This document shows positions 1 to 6,955 of a stretch of 17,896 nt of DNA, piece after piece. Source of the DNA: an uncultured Spartobacteria bacterium (GTDB taxonomy: Bacteria; Verrucomicrobiota; Verrucomicrobiia; Chthoniobacterales; JAATET01); contig CALGTD010000060.1 in assembly GCA_937901895.1 (NCBI GenBank), positions 1 to 17,896 of the forward strand, given 5' to 3'. Numbering within the stretch: the first letter of the stretch is position 1; each line of letters opens with the position of its first letter. The notes beneath the pieces are model-generated. The model did not search any database. It worked only from the letters and a program-made list of their open reading frames with translations, and had not been told where the DNA came from. The position numbers were made by a program, and so were the translations under genes.

Positions 1-230
1 GGCTTGCTTCCGCGAGGTCGAACGCGAAGGCCTCGGCCGAAGCGTGCTCGCGCGGTGGGCCAGCGCAGGGGCGGCCAGTCTAGCGACGTGACAGCGCGAG
101 CTCCCCGCCTTGGGTGGGGAGCCACGATGGCGCGGAGCGATCGTCATGCTCTGATGGACCGTGGCCGTGAGTCAGTTCGCGCGACGACCATGGGCGCCGC
201 AGGCGCGTAGCTTCCTCGAGAGCCAAACCA
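1..230. other. No confident gene; strong hairpin at 100-122
   Basis: I see no convincing coding region here. Open frames on both strands are Arg/Pro-rich and look like GC-rich shadows. The stretch lies downstream of the minus-strand genes that end at 231. It holds a strong inverted repeat, GCTCCCCGCC (100-109) and GGTGGGGAGC (113-122), with a TTG loop and one G-T pair. The hairpin could end minus-strand transcription, but no T-run follows it, so a role as terminator is only a suggestion. Confidence 0.4.
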
Positions 231-797
231 TCACGGCACGGGTAATACTGCCGGCAACTCATTGCCATAGCTGTCGAGACCGAATGCCGAGGGTGATGCG
301 GATATCTCTCGGAGGTGGACAGCCAACTCGCCACCGGTGAGCCGTTCAGAACCAACGAAGCGGGCCTCCGCGGACATTCCGTCACCGTCAAGGTGACGTT
401 GGAGTCCATCAACAAGGGCTTCACCGGGGATGCCGTCTGAGAGAACCTCGATCTCGTATACCGAGCGGTAAAAGGTCCGACCCGTATTCGGCAAAGGTGG
501 CGGCGTTTCTCTTCGTGCCGGCGCGATGCGCCATGGTGCGCTCGGCGCCAGTTCGGCGAGCTTTGCAGGCATTGCCTGACCCTCGAAGCTCTCGTGGAGG
601 AGGGCAACGAAAGCCCCATCAGCGAGGCGACATGCCCCACTCGAAACGCCAAGATCCGCGGCAATGCCACGTGCTAGTTGAGCGCCCGCCGCCTCGATTG
701 TGCGGACGAGCTCGACAGCGCCGGGAGTGCCCAACCGAAGAGCGAGGTCAGCCAACTGGCCAATGTCAAAAGGGACGGGTGGTGCGGTGGGATTCAT
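231..797 (-). CDS. Hypothetical protein, 188 aa
   Basis: I do not recognise this family. The frame opens with ATG at 797 and runs to a stop at 231. The start overlaps the stop of the upstream gene as ATGA (794-797), which suggests translational coupling and supports this start. The N-terminal half is rich in alanine and leucine and looks helical (residues 10-70). The middle has a short proline-rich linker (RRETPPPLPNTGR), and the C-terminal half looks like a mixed alpha/beta fold. There is no signal peptide, membrane segment or cysteine motif, so it is probably cytoplasmic. It is the last gene of a small minus-strand group. A hairpin follows about 110 bp downstream. Confidence 0.6.
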   Translation of the reverse strand: MNPTAPPVPFDIGQLADLALRLGTPGAVELVRTIEAAGAQLARGIAADLGVSSGACRLADGAFVALLHESFEGQAMPAKLAELAPSAPWRIAPARRETPPPLPNTGRTFYRSVYEIEVLSDGIPGEALVDGLQRHLDGDGMSAEARFVGSERLTGGELAVHLREISASPSAFGLDSYGNELPAVLPVP

Positions 798-961
798 GGA
801 TGCTGTGCCTGCTTTGTAGCGGTGGTGGAAAGCTCCTCACGAGCCGCACGACGCTCGGTCGAGGTGATGGCACCCAAGGCGACCAAGCAGACGAGGGCGG
901 TAAGGGAGAGTGCGACAACGAGGAGTGGGTTGGTGCGACAGTCCGTTGAGGCGTTCGGCAT
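794..961 (-). CDS. Small single-pass membrane protein, 55 aa
   Basis: This is a short protein with one clear hydrophobic segment (LLVVALSLTALVCLVALGAI, residues 13-32) followed by a charged tail (STERRAAREE). It should be anchored in the inner membrane with a short soluble tail. The ATG at 961 is chosen; a TTG at 994 in the same frame would add 11 residues. Its stop overlaps the next start as ATGA, so the two genes are probably co-translated. The function is unknown. Small membrane proteins like this are common in conjugative elements, where some act as entry-exclusion or accessory channel parts, but nothing in the sequence proves that here. Confidence 0.5.
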   Translation of the reverse strand: MPNASTDCRTNPLLVVALSLTALVCLVALGAITSTERRAAREELSTTATKQAQHP

Positions 962-1032
962 GAGTAAGGATAGGTATCCCGTGCAAAACGCCAAGGGGTC
1001 CAGGTTATGGGCACCCGTCGCGTCAGTCTCAG

Positions 1033-1662
1033 TCAGAGCAAAAGCGGCGTCGTGTTTAGCGACTGATGGATGCGCACGAACGCGTCCTCATCAGCGGTGA
1101 CCAAGATGGGGTAGCGGCCGGCAGAGAGGCATTGGTCGACGAATCGGTGATCGGTGGAAAAGAATTCAGCGACCCCCTGGCCGGGTGCTGTGCAGGTCCG
1201 GAGCAGCAAGCGTGTCAGTGCCTCACGCCGGTCGATACCGCGCGGAATGCTGAGTAGCGGAGTGTCGAACGTGAGCTGTTCGACGGCCGGAAAGCCTCCG
1301 TCCGGAGTCCACTCGTAAAGGGCGATGCCGGCAGTCAGGCGAAGCGGAACGTCGTGATCTTCCGTGAAGACGGGAAACCACTGCCGGCGGTGCCAGCCAT
1401 GTTCTGTGGCATACGCATCGTAGCGGGCAAGTGTCGGGGGTGGATCCTTCCGGGCAGGGTGTATCAAGGCAAAGCGACGGGTTGCGGGACCGTCAGTGCG
1501 TGTTACCCGAATGAGTGCGGCGGAAAAATCCGAACTGGAGGCTTCAGGGATAAAGCCAAGGTGACAAGTCCGGTTTCTTGGGATACCCTTCACCGGTGCA
1601 GCAACGGTTACTCCCGAAGTCCGGAGCCACAACCTGTAGGATGCTGCCAAGCGAAGAGCCAC
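1033..1662 (-). CDS. Hypothetical protein, 209 aa
   Basis: No family was recognised. The longest frame starts with GTG at 1662, with no clear Shine-Dalgarno site; in-frame TTG codons a few residues further in are alternatives. The product has basic, aromatic-rich stretches (HGWHRRQWFP) and a C-terminal part that looks folded (PILVTADEDAFVRIHQSL), with no signal peptide or membrane segment. It lies upstream of the 55-aa membrane protein on the same strand (71 bp gap to the ATG start) and may share its transcript. Continuous coding character and the lack of a better frame on the other strand support it as real. A plus-strand frame at 1354-1989 overlaps it but looks like a shadow. Confidence 0.55.
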   Translation of the reverse strand: MALRLAASYRLWLRTSGVTVAAPVKGIPRNRTCHLGFIPEASSSDFSAALIRVTRTDGPATRRFALIHPARKDPPPTLARYDAYATEHGWHRRQWFPVFTEDHDVPLRLTAGIALYEWTPDGGFPAVEQLTFDTPLLSIPRGIDRREALTRLLLRTCTAPGQGVAEFFSTDHRFVDQCLSAGRYPILVTADEDAFVRIHQSLNTTPLLL

Positions 1663-1921
1663 GTGGATAGATACGCATCAAAGAGCGCACCTGTGAGAAA
1701 AAAACGTGAGCGCCGCAGTAGTAACCGTATGAGGTATCAATGGAACATCTTTCAGGACCTGCCGGGCATCGTGGATGTCGCCGAGCGGGGTTATGTCCGG
1801 TTGCGACAGGACCGGCCGTTGTGGTTACGGAACATCGTTCGCATCGTCACGGTCATCCGGGCCGCGATCAGTGCTGCACGGGTCGCTGCCAACGTCAGTC
1901 CTGCAACGGCACCGGCCCCCG
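1663..1921. other. Gap without a confident gene
   Basis: These 259 bp lie between the helicase stop and the start of the 209-aa gene, both on the minus strand. A minus-strand frame ending at 1791 contains an alanine-rich, possibly membrane-spanning stretch (AGAGAVAGLTLAATRAALIA). Its only clear upstream start lies deep in the helicase 3' end and there is no start near the helicase stop, so I do not call it a gene. The rest may hold the promoter of the 209-aa gene. No clear hairpin terminator for the helicase was seen. Confidence 0.35.
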
Positions 1922-3424
1922 CTAAAGCAGTCCGGGTTGATGCTGCGCATTCGTTGAACCCACAGGGACTCGCCCCAAGCGAGCGATAAGTTCGCGGGTG
2001 ATGTCCGTCTCGGAGACATCGTTCGCCAGCCAAGTGCCGCCCTCAAGAACCGCGCGTGTGACGCGGCGTTTTTCGGCAAGGATGGCCAGCGCCATATCGT
2101 CGATCGTGTCTGGCGCAACCAGGTAGAAAACTTTGCACGGCTCGGTCTGACCGATGCGGTGAATACGATCCTCCGCCTGCTTCATATCCGCGGGAACCCA
2201 GCCAAGGTCGACCATGATCGCAGTGCGAGCGGCCGTCAGGTTGATGCCGGTCTTTGCTGCTTCGAGCAATCCCACGAAGAAACGCACATTCGGGTCGTTC
2301 TGGAACTTCTGAACCGCCTTTGCGCGCGCGTTCTCAGTAAGTCCACCGTGATACTCGACGAACGAACCCTTCGGCATTTGGGCGACCATTGCCGCCATGG
2401 TGGTGCGGAATGACGTGAACAGGACGACCTTGCCCTCCACGCTCTGGGCGAGGGTGAGCGCCGCTGCCGCCTTCAGCTCGGACAGCCGCTGCCGGAGAAT
2501 GGTGATCTTGACCATCTGGTGGCCACGAAGCCACGCGGAGTTGCCCGACTTCATGCGCTCGGTGATGTAAGCAAACCAGTGGTGACGGTATGCCGTCATC
2601 TCCGCCGGGCTCAGACGGACTTTCCGGGCAACCGCACGCTTCGGTGGCAGCTCAGGCAGGACATCGCTTTTTCGACGTTGCAACAACCAGCCGGTCAGGT
2701 TCGCAGCCAACGTGTCCGGGGAAGTGCAACCATCGGCTTTGAACCCATACTCCGTGCGCTCGGCGCCGCAAAAGCGATACGCGAAGCTCTTGAAGCGGCG
2801 GCCCAACGGATGCCGCGTGATTCGCAGCAGGTTGAAGAGTTCGCGAGGTCGGGATGGTAGGGGCGTGCCGCTCAACGCGTAGACGCGGCGAACCGTCCGA
2901 CAGGCGGCAAAGGCATGTGCCGTGCGATGAGTGTCCGGTGCGTTGCCGCGTCGGCTCTCGCGTGCGTTCTTCACGAACTGTGCCTCGTCGAGAATGGCTG
3001 TCTCGAACCGCGCCGCGCAAAGGGCCCCGGAGAGCTTCGCGAGCTGCGAATAGGCGACAATGACAATGCGGGCAGTGTCCGCACGAACCTCCGACGGCGT
3101 GGTCGGCATCGAGACGCTTACCGTCGGTGCAAACGAGCGGATCTCCGCACGCCAAACGGACCGGACACCGGCAGGGGCAATCACCAGCGCACGCCCGCCG
3201 GCAAGTAAGGCCGCAGCCAGCGCCGATCGAGTTTTACCGAGACCCATTTCGTCGCCAAGCAAGCAACCAAACCGACTAACCAGGAAAGCGGCAGCTTCCA
3301 CTTGATGCGGAGCCAAGCCGGAAGGGTAAGCAGCAGACACGCGCGGGAGCGCCGCTTTGGCCCTGGCATCCAGCATACCAAACCGACCCGACTCCCGTTC
3401 CCAACCGCGAAAACCTACAATCAC
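1922..3424 (-). CDS. SNF2-family DNA helicase/translocase
   Basis: This is a compact two-lobe SNF2 ATPase of 500 aa that would translocate on double-stranded DNA, remodelling or annealing it. All core motifs are visible. They are the Q-like PHQVEAA at 39-45, Walker A GDEMGLGKT at 57-65, Walker B DEAQ at 146-149 (DEAQ rather than DEAH), motif III SGTP at 185-188, motif V in GLLEAAKTGINLTAA at 385-399, and motif VI QAEDRIHRIGQ at 416-426. The spacing resembles bacterial and phage SMARCAL1-like proteins with no extra N-terminal domain. The frame begins with GTG at 3424; ATG at 3376 (residue 17) is an equally possible start, and neither has a good Shine-Dalgarno site. It is transcribed away from the sigma-like gene across an AT-rich intergenic region. 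Its exact role on the element (replication, repair or defence) is not known. Confidence 0.9.
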   Translation of the reverse strand: MIVGFRGWERESGRFGMLDARAKAALPRVSAAYPSGLAPHQVEAAAFLVSRFGCLLGDEMGLGKTRSALAAALLAGGRALVIAPAGVRSVWRAEIRSFAPTVSVSMPTTPSEVRADTARIVIVAYSQLAKLSGALCAARFETAILDEAQFVKNARESRRGNAPDTHRTAHAFAACRTVRRVYALSGTPLPSRPRELFNLLRITRHPLGRRFKSFAYRFCGAERTEYGFKADGCTSPDTLAANLTGWLLQRRKSDVLPELPPKRAVARKVRLSPAEMTAYRHHWFAYITERMKSGNSAWLRGHQMVKITILRQRLSELKAAAALTLAQSVEGKVVLFTSFRTTMAAMVAQMPKGSFVEYHGGLTENARAKAVQKFQNDPNVRFFVGLLEAAKTGINLTAARTAIMVDLGWVPADMKQAEDRIHRIGQTEPCKVFYLVAPDTIDDMALAILAEKRRVTRAVLEGGTWLANDVSETDITRELIARLGRVPVGSTNAQHQPGLL

Positions 3425-3501
3425 CTACCGAGATACATTAGTCCCCGATTTGAAAAACGCCAAAAACCCCATGTTTTACTCTGTTACGGATTTTTGTTCA
3501 C

Positions 3502-3531
3502 TTTAGCATCTTACCCCCCCAAGATGCTAAA
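3502..3531. repeat. Perfect inverted repeat, 11-bp arms
   Basis: TTTAGCATCTT (3502-3512) and AAGATGCTAAA (3521-3531) are exact reverse complements, separated by eight bases, ACCCCCCC. The low-GC arms and symmetrical layout fit a dimeric regulator's operator better than an intrinsic terminator. Confidence 0.85.
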
Positions 3532-3535
3532 CTTT

Positions 3536-3559
3536 GAAAAATCCATTTTCGGATTTTTC
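3536..3559. repeat. Perfect inverted repeat, 9-bp arms
   Basis: GAAAAATCC (3536-3544) and GGATTTTTC (3551-3559) pair exactly around a six-base loop. It begins five bases after the previous repeat ends. It could act as a second operator or as a weak attenuator-like hairpin in the leader of the sigma-like gene. Confidence 0.8.
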
Positions 3560-3582
3560 GCCGGGCCTCTTGCTGATGGTCG

Positions 3583-3600
3583 AGAGGGTTCCTACCCTCT
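3583..3600 (+). promoter_or_regulatory. Hairpin immediately before the sigma-like start codon
   Basis: AGAGGGT (3583-3589) and ACCCTCT (3594-3600) pair exactly around TCCT and end three bases before the ATG at 3604. The only purine-rich, ribosome-site-like stretch (GAGAGGG) lies in the left arm, so folding of the mRNA would hide it. This suggests control of translation initiation. It is inferred from sequence alone. Confidence 0.6.
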
Positions 3601-3603
3601 TGA

Positions 3604-4629
3604 ATGAACGATTATTCGGAGCTCTCCGATGTGGAAGTTGTCGCTTTGGGACAGTCCATAATCCGATCGGAACGGGAGGCTCTTTTAGCGACAAGTGCCG
3701 GTCGTGCAGCGGCGATTCAGGAGCTAATGACCTTCAAAGAAAGCTCCCGGCAGCGCCGGATTACCCCCAAGGAACTCATCGCCAGCGTCGCAACTTTATC
3801 CCCGGAACTGGGGGAGATTCGGGACGCAATGACCGCTGACGCGTTGCGTCTTTTTAACTCCACGCACTGGAATCGGGTGCGCGAAGCGGTGGACAAATGC
3901 AACGACCGTGGCCGGGAAAAGTGGGAACAATACGCGAAACAGTTGGGTGAAATCGTGGGCGTTCTTGTGTCACGGCACCGAGCGATGATGCACAAAATTG
4001 CTCTCGAATATCACGGCAGGACACCTCTATCCGTGGCGGATCTGGTCTCCGAAATGATCTTGATCATCCCTGCTGCTATCGAGCGTTATGACCCGGACCG
4101 GGGCGCTGGGGTGCTCACCGCGTTGACCTGGTCTTTCAGGCAGGCCGCCTTGCGCGCAATGGAAAAGGAGGAGCCGCTGAAGGTTCCGAAACGCACGTTC
4201 TTCGTCCGCAAACGCATCTCGGAAATCTATCTGGAATGCGACCAGGCACAGGCTCCGCGACCGTCAAACGATGAGCTTGCGAAGATGCTCGACGTTCCTC
4301 GAGAGACGGTAGGTGCGGCTCTGTCACGGACGATTTCCCTCGATGAACCGGCGGGCGGGGACTATGAAGGGATGACGTATGCGGAAGTGATCGGAGGGGT
4401 TGAGGAAGTGGATCACGTGGACGCGACCTATCTCATTGCGACGGTTCAAGACCGCATCGCTCGTCTCCACAACGATCAGCGAAAATGCCTGATGCTGCGA
4501 ATTCCGTGTCAGGTTCAGACGGGAATTACTTCTCTTCCTTTAACGATCGACGACGCCCGTAGAAGGCTCGTTACAAGGTCGGCGCGAATCGTCGAGCGTT
4601 ACGTCAAACGAACTACAAAAGCCCGCTAA
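3604..4629 (+). CDS. Divergent sigma-70-like transcription factor
   Basis: This 341-aa protein has the layout of a group 3-like sigma-70 factor with a long, unrecognised N-terminal part (1-118). Region 2 is visible at about 121-187: the block DLVSEMILIIPAAIERYDPD matches the canonical pattern of an acidic helix, then a hydrophobic helix and RYDP, and is followed by a degraded TYA.W.IRQA motif (LTALTWSFRQAALRAM). Region 3 runs about 191-250 with VPK, the helix PSNDELAKMLDVPRETV, and the typical SLDEPAG link. A region-4-like C-terminus (277-335) is weak. It would recruit RNA polymerase to particular promoters, perhaps those of the element. ATG at 3604 is chosen; it sits just after a hairpin. 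The gene converges with the next one and overlaps it by 17 bp. Confidence 0.8.
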   Translation: MNDYSELSDVEVVALGQSIIRSEREALLATSAGRAAAIQELMTFKESSRQRRITPKELIASVATLSPELGEIRDAMTADALRLFNSTHWNRVREAVDKCNDRGREKWEQYAKQLGEIVGVLVSRHRAMMHKIALEYHGRTPLSVADLVSEMILIIPAAIERYDPDRGAGVLTALTWSFRQAALRAMEKEEPLKVPKRTFFVRKRISEIYLECDQAQAPRPSNDELAKMLDVPRETVGAALSRTISLDEPAGGDYEGMTYAEVIGGVEEVDHVDATYLIATVQDRIARLHNDQRKCLMLRIPCQVQTGITSLPLTIDDARRRLVTRSARIVERYVKRTTKAR

Positions 4630-5380
4630 CGCCAGCGCGGGCTAGGCAATCGCAAAGCGCTGCGTCATCGCCGGTGGTGACAACATTGATATTCGGACGC
4701 CCTTGCGGAAGTCGCATCCGAAGCTTGCCGGCAATCGCATCATCCGCCACGAGATAGATCACAAAGCGGTTGGCAGGACGGAGCCGGAGAAGCTGTTGTT
4801 CATAAACGCGGGCCTTCTTCACGGTTAATTCCACCTCGAAGTGAACTCCAACCTGGTCAACTTCGAGCAGGAAGTCTGGAACCATTGCGATGACAGGGGA
4901 GGGGTGCCGTGGAGGGGTGCCGCCGCCATACCAACCCAATCCAAAGCGGAGAATAAATTCGGGAATAATCCGCGGACTTTTCCCGAAATGTCGCAGGACA
5001 AAAGTCACCCACTCTGCATGCAGGAATGATGACAAAGCGTGTGCCGGAAGAAACCTACCGGGGCTAGTCTGGTAGCGTGAGGGTGTGGAAAAATCGAGGT
5101 GACGGCGCCTCGGTAGAAACTCCTCCGATATCATTTTCTTTGTAAGAACAGGCCGATAGTAGAGCAGCATCGCTGAGTCCGTGGTGGGCACGCGTGCATA
5201 TCCAACCGGTTCGATATACCCCAGTTTACGGAGCCGCCGTAGACGATACGTGCATGTGCTATAGGCTAGTCCAAGGATCGACGCGAGAGGCCGAGCCGCG
5301 CCCATACCCCACGCGTGGACGTGCTGGAGTAGGGCGCGATCAGACGCCTTGAGACTTCGATTCGTCCGACGTTTAGACAT
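4613..5380 (-). CDS. Winged-helix protein with nuclease-like C-terminus (replication-relaxation type)
   Basis: The 255-aa product has two parts. Residues 10-60 form a winged helix-turn-helix (LLQHVHAWG, then ILGLAYSTCTYRLRRLRKLG), which should bind DNA. The C-terminal part resembles a PD-(D/E)XK fold: PDF at 168-170, then FEVELTVKK at 181-189, giving PD-x12-E-x-E-x3-K, followed by a helix with QQLLRL and a strand RFVIYLV. This layout matches the replication-relaxation (Replic_Relax) proteins found on plasmids and integrative elements; I infer that family from architecture, not from a search. ATG at 5380 overlaps the upstream gene by 8 bp, so it is the last of a three-gene cluster. Its final codons lie within the terminator hairpin at 4620-4643. 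Confidence 0.7.
   Translation of the reverse strand: MSKRRTNRSLKASDRALLQHVHAWGMGAARPLASILGLAYSTCTYRLRRLRKLGYIEPVGYARVPTTDSAMLLYYRPVLTKKMISEEFLPRRRHLDFSTPSRYQTSPGRFLPAHALSSFLHAEWVTFVLRHFGKSPRIIPEFILRFGLGWYGGGTPPRHPSPVIAMVPDFLLEVDQVGVHFEVELTVKKARVYEQQLLRLRPANRFVIYLVADDAIAGKLRMRLPQGRPNINVVTTGDDAALCDCLARAGVSGLL
4620..4643. terminator. Hairpin terminator inside two convergent gene ends
   Basis: AGCCCGC (4620-4626) and GCGGGCT (4637-4643) pair exactly around a ten-base loop. Read on the minus strand the stem is followed by TTTTGTAG, a short T-run, so it should end transcripts from the 6821-4613 cluster. On the plus strand there is no T-run. The hairpin lies inside the last codons of both genes: the plus stop is in the loop and the minus stop is just beyond the stem. 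Confidence 0.6.
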
Positions 5381-6026
5381 GCGCCATCATCAGTCCGGTA
5401 AGGGCGGTATCGACCTTTGCCAGCTGACTCTTGGGCAGAGCATGAAGGCACTCCCGCACAAGCGTATGCGCGGAAGACCCATCCAAAACGAGCCCGTAGC
5501 CCTCTGAATCGGCGATAAGATCGCCGCGAAGAGCCGGGTTCGAAGGCCTCTTCTGTGGTGCTCCCACAAGGAGATTTACGAGATCCAATTTGAGGGTCTT
5601 CACGAAATCTGGCGAAGCTCCATCGAGCGAACCGGTGATATCTTTCGCCGATTGCGTAGGGAGCGTAGCCGGGAGTGCAAATTGGATATCCTCCCCTGAA
5701 GAATCTCCTGAGCCGGTCTGAATCAATGTCCGAAACAGCAAAGCGTCGAGGTTGCACGCGTCATCGGAACTCATCGTCGACGCAAATAACTCGAGCAGTG
5801 ATTCGCAATCTCGAGCGGTTACGACAGCACGGAGTTGGGGGGACTGACCGTCGTTCTGAAGCACGATACGCTTGAGCGTAACGGACTTTTGTCCAGCCGT
5901 GCCTTCCCCGTTAAGTGCGTGGGATTCGAGGGAGCGACGAAGGTTTTGGATCTTCTTGGCGGGTAGCTTTTTGACGAGCAACGCCAAGGTATCCCCGGAA
6001 GCGAGTGTCGAAACTGGAATTCTCAT
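5373..6026 (-). CDS. Hypothetical protein, 217 aa
   Basis: I do not recognise this protein. It starts with ATG at 6026 and overlaps the next gene by 8 bp (5373-5380), which points to joint translation. The N-terminus (1-45) is basic with a likely helix (VKKLPAKKIQNLRRSLESHA). The middle is acidic and serine-rich, with a low-complexity stretch around SGSGDSSGEDI, and the C-terminus (about 140-217) looks like a folded helical domain. There is no signal peptide or membrane segment. Lying between a Cas4/AddB-like protein and a winged-helix nuclease-like protein, it may be a partner of one of them, but the sequence shows no motif for this. Confidence 0.6.
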   Translation of the reverse strand: MRIPVSTLASGDTLALLVKKLPAKKIQNLRRSLESHALNGEGTAGQKSVTLKRIVLQNDGQSPQLRAVVTARDCESLLELFASTMSSDDACNLDALLFRTLIQTGSGDSSGEDIQFALPATLPTQSAKDITGSLDGASPDFVKTLKLDLVNLLVGAPQKRPSNPALRGDLIADSEGYGLVLDGSSAHTLVRECLHALPKSQLAKVDTALTGLMMAHV

Positions 6027-6068
6027 CGAGGGAGTATAGGTCTCGTTTGCGAACCCGGAAGGGGTGGC

Positions 6069-6821
6069 CTAGCGCAATTCGACTCCCGTGAGGACCGATG
6101 CGCTCGCTGTGAGGTAGTCAGCTCTCTGCCTGCATTGATGGCGCACCGGACACCAATCGATGCACTTCCGGGGAACACCCGCTCCATGGCGAATCGGTGG
6201 TGCCGTTTGCAATCGAAACGGCATTGGAGCGGACAGGCATCCACGTGCGTCGGGACCAACCGTATGCTGTTGATCAATGTCGCAACGCTCCGCACTCTTC
6301 GGATTGTCGAGGGCATCACAAAGGGAGACCAAGCGCTCCCGAAGGAATGCTTCAACCTCGGAGTCCGTTGGCATTTCAATCGAGAACGACTCAATGCGCT
6401 GGATCGGAACCTCGTCGCTGTTGCCCCGGACATACATCAGATAATTGAGAGCCTTTGGAGCCGTTCGATAGTATTTCCCGCAAAGGTAACCCACGACTGC
6501 CAGCAAGTTGACCTCGCGTTGTTTCGGCCCATTACGCCGGACTCGAGCACCGTCCTGATCAACCAATGTCAGACGGTAAAGCTCTCCGTTGTGATGGTAG
6601 AAGCGGCAGACTCCGAGCTCAAAGCGACGTCCCCGGAAATCGATGGAAAAGGTGAAGCGGACCTCTCGATCCGTAAGACCAGGCATTGCCCGATACCACT
6701 GCTGACGGAACGCATATTCGTTGTCTTCTGGTTCGTCCTGCTGGCCGTGTTTATGGATCAGCACGAGCTCTTGGGACGAACAGAGGAGCAACTGGGCCAG
6801 CGAAATCTTAACGGTTTCCAT
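6069..6821 (-). CDS. Cas4/AddB-like four-cysteine protein with a degenerate nuclease centre
   Basis: The 250-aa product has the cysteine layout of iron-sulphur PD-(D/E)XK exonucleases such as Cas4 and the AddB nuclease domain. One Cys (C14) sits in an N-terminal motif resembling the family entry helix (ISLAQLLLCSSQELVL), and three C-terminal cysteines are spaced C220-x3-C224-x5-C230 (KCIDWCPVRHQC). The usual spacing is C-x2-C-x5-C. The central region (about 53-185) follows the family order: a strand with an acidic residue (FTFSIDFRG), a strand pair ending LYRLTLVDQDGA, and the helix REVNLLAVVGYL before LNYLMYVRG. The motif normally containing D-x-K reads VDQDGA and has no lysine, so catalysis may be lost. 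It heads a three-gene cluster with a 42-bp gap to the next gene. The assignment rests on pattern only. Confidence 0.5.
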   Translation of the reverse strand: METVKISLAQLLLCSSQELVLIHKHGQQDEPEDNEYAFRQQWYRAMPGLTDREVRFTFSIDFRGRRFELGVCRFYHHNGELYRLTLVDQDGARVRRNGPKQREVNLLAVVGYLCGKYYRTAPKALNYLMYVRGNSDEVPIQRIESFSIEMPTDSEVEAFLRERLVSLCDALDNPKSAERCDIDQQHTVGPDARGCLSAPMPFRLQTAPPIRHGAGVPRKCIDWCPVRHQCRQRADYLTASASVLTGVELR

Positions 6822-6889
6822 CCGAGCAACGATTGTGATCGGAGATACGAGACAGCCGGACTCGGCCAGTGGACCGAATCGCGAATGAT
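6822..6889. promoter_or_regulatory. Divergent promoter remnant cut by an IS
   Basis: Before the insertion, about 65 bp separated the minus-strand four-cysteine gene (ATG at 6821) from the plus-strand ligase (ATG now at 8185). The segment should contain both promoters, since the genes diverge. Its last eight bases, CGAATGAT, are the left target duplication. No clear -35/-10 pair was identified. Confidence 0.45.
6882..6889. repeat. Left 8-bp target site duplication
   Basis: CGAATGAT directly abuts the left end of the insertion sequence and is repeated exactly at the right end (8182-8189). An 8-bp duplication is typical of ISL3-family transposition and shows the two IS ends are correctly defined. 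Confidence 0.85.
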
Positions 6890-6913
6890 GGCTCCTCGAC
6901 GAAGTGAGTGGGT
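6890..6913 (+). repeat. Left terminal inverted repeat of the IS
   Basis: It starts GGCTCCTCGACGAA and includes GTGGGT. It pairs with 8158-8181 at 18 of 24 positions. Confidence 0.8.
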
Positions 6914-6955
6914 TGGAGACTTGAAGGCGGGGGTTCGGGGGGAACAGGATGAGGG

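Larger units (their letters stand above)
3425..3603. promoter_or_regulatory. AT-rich divergent regulatory region
   Basis: This 179-bp region separates the helicase (leftward) from the sigma-like gene (rightward) and is clearly richer in A and T than its surroundings. It contains three perfect inverted repeats (listed separately) and two 9-bp direct repeats: TTTGAAAAA at 3449-3457 and 3533-3541, and CGGATTTTT at 3487-3495 and 3550-3558. Such repeat density suggests binding sites for a regulator or an initiator. No confident -35/-10 pair could be assigned on either strand. An origin of replication cannot be excluded, but no adjacent Rep protein was recognised. Confidence 0.55.

Noticed and set aside
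80..670. Minus-strand open frame of 196 codons
   Set aside because: It overlaps the 188-aa gene in another frame, is rich in Arg and Ser, and lacks coupling or any domain. It looks like a GC-driven shadow.
1354..1989. Plus-strand open frame of 211 codons
   Set aside because: It lies opposite the 209-aa gene and the helicase 3' end. Its composition is Arg/Cys-rich and irregular, with no motif.
1791..2033. Minus-strand frame with an alanine-rich hydrophobic stretch
   Set aside because: It could be a small membrane protein, but the only good start lies over 100 bp inside the helicase gene and no start is near the helicase stop.
3502..3559. Paired hairpins as intrinsic terminators
   Set aside because: The stems are AT-rich and lie in a divergent spacer where no transcript should end. 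An operator or leader role fits better.
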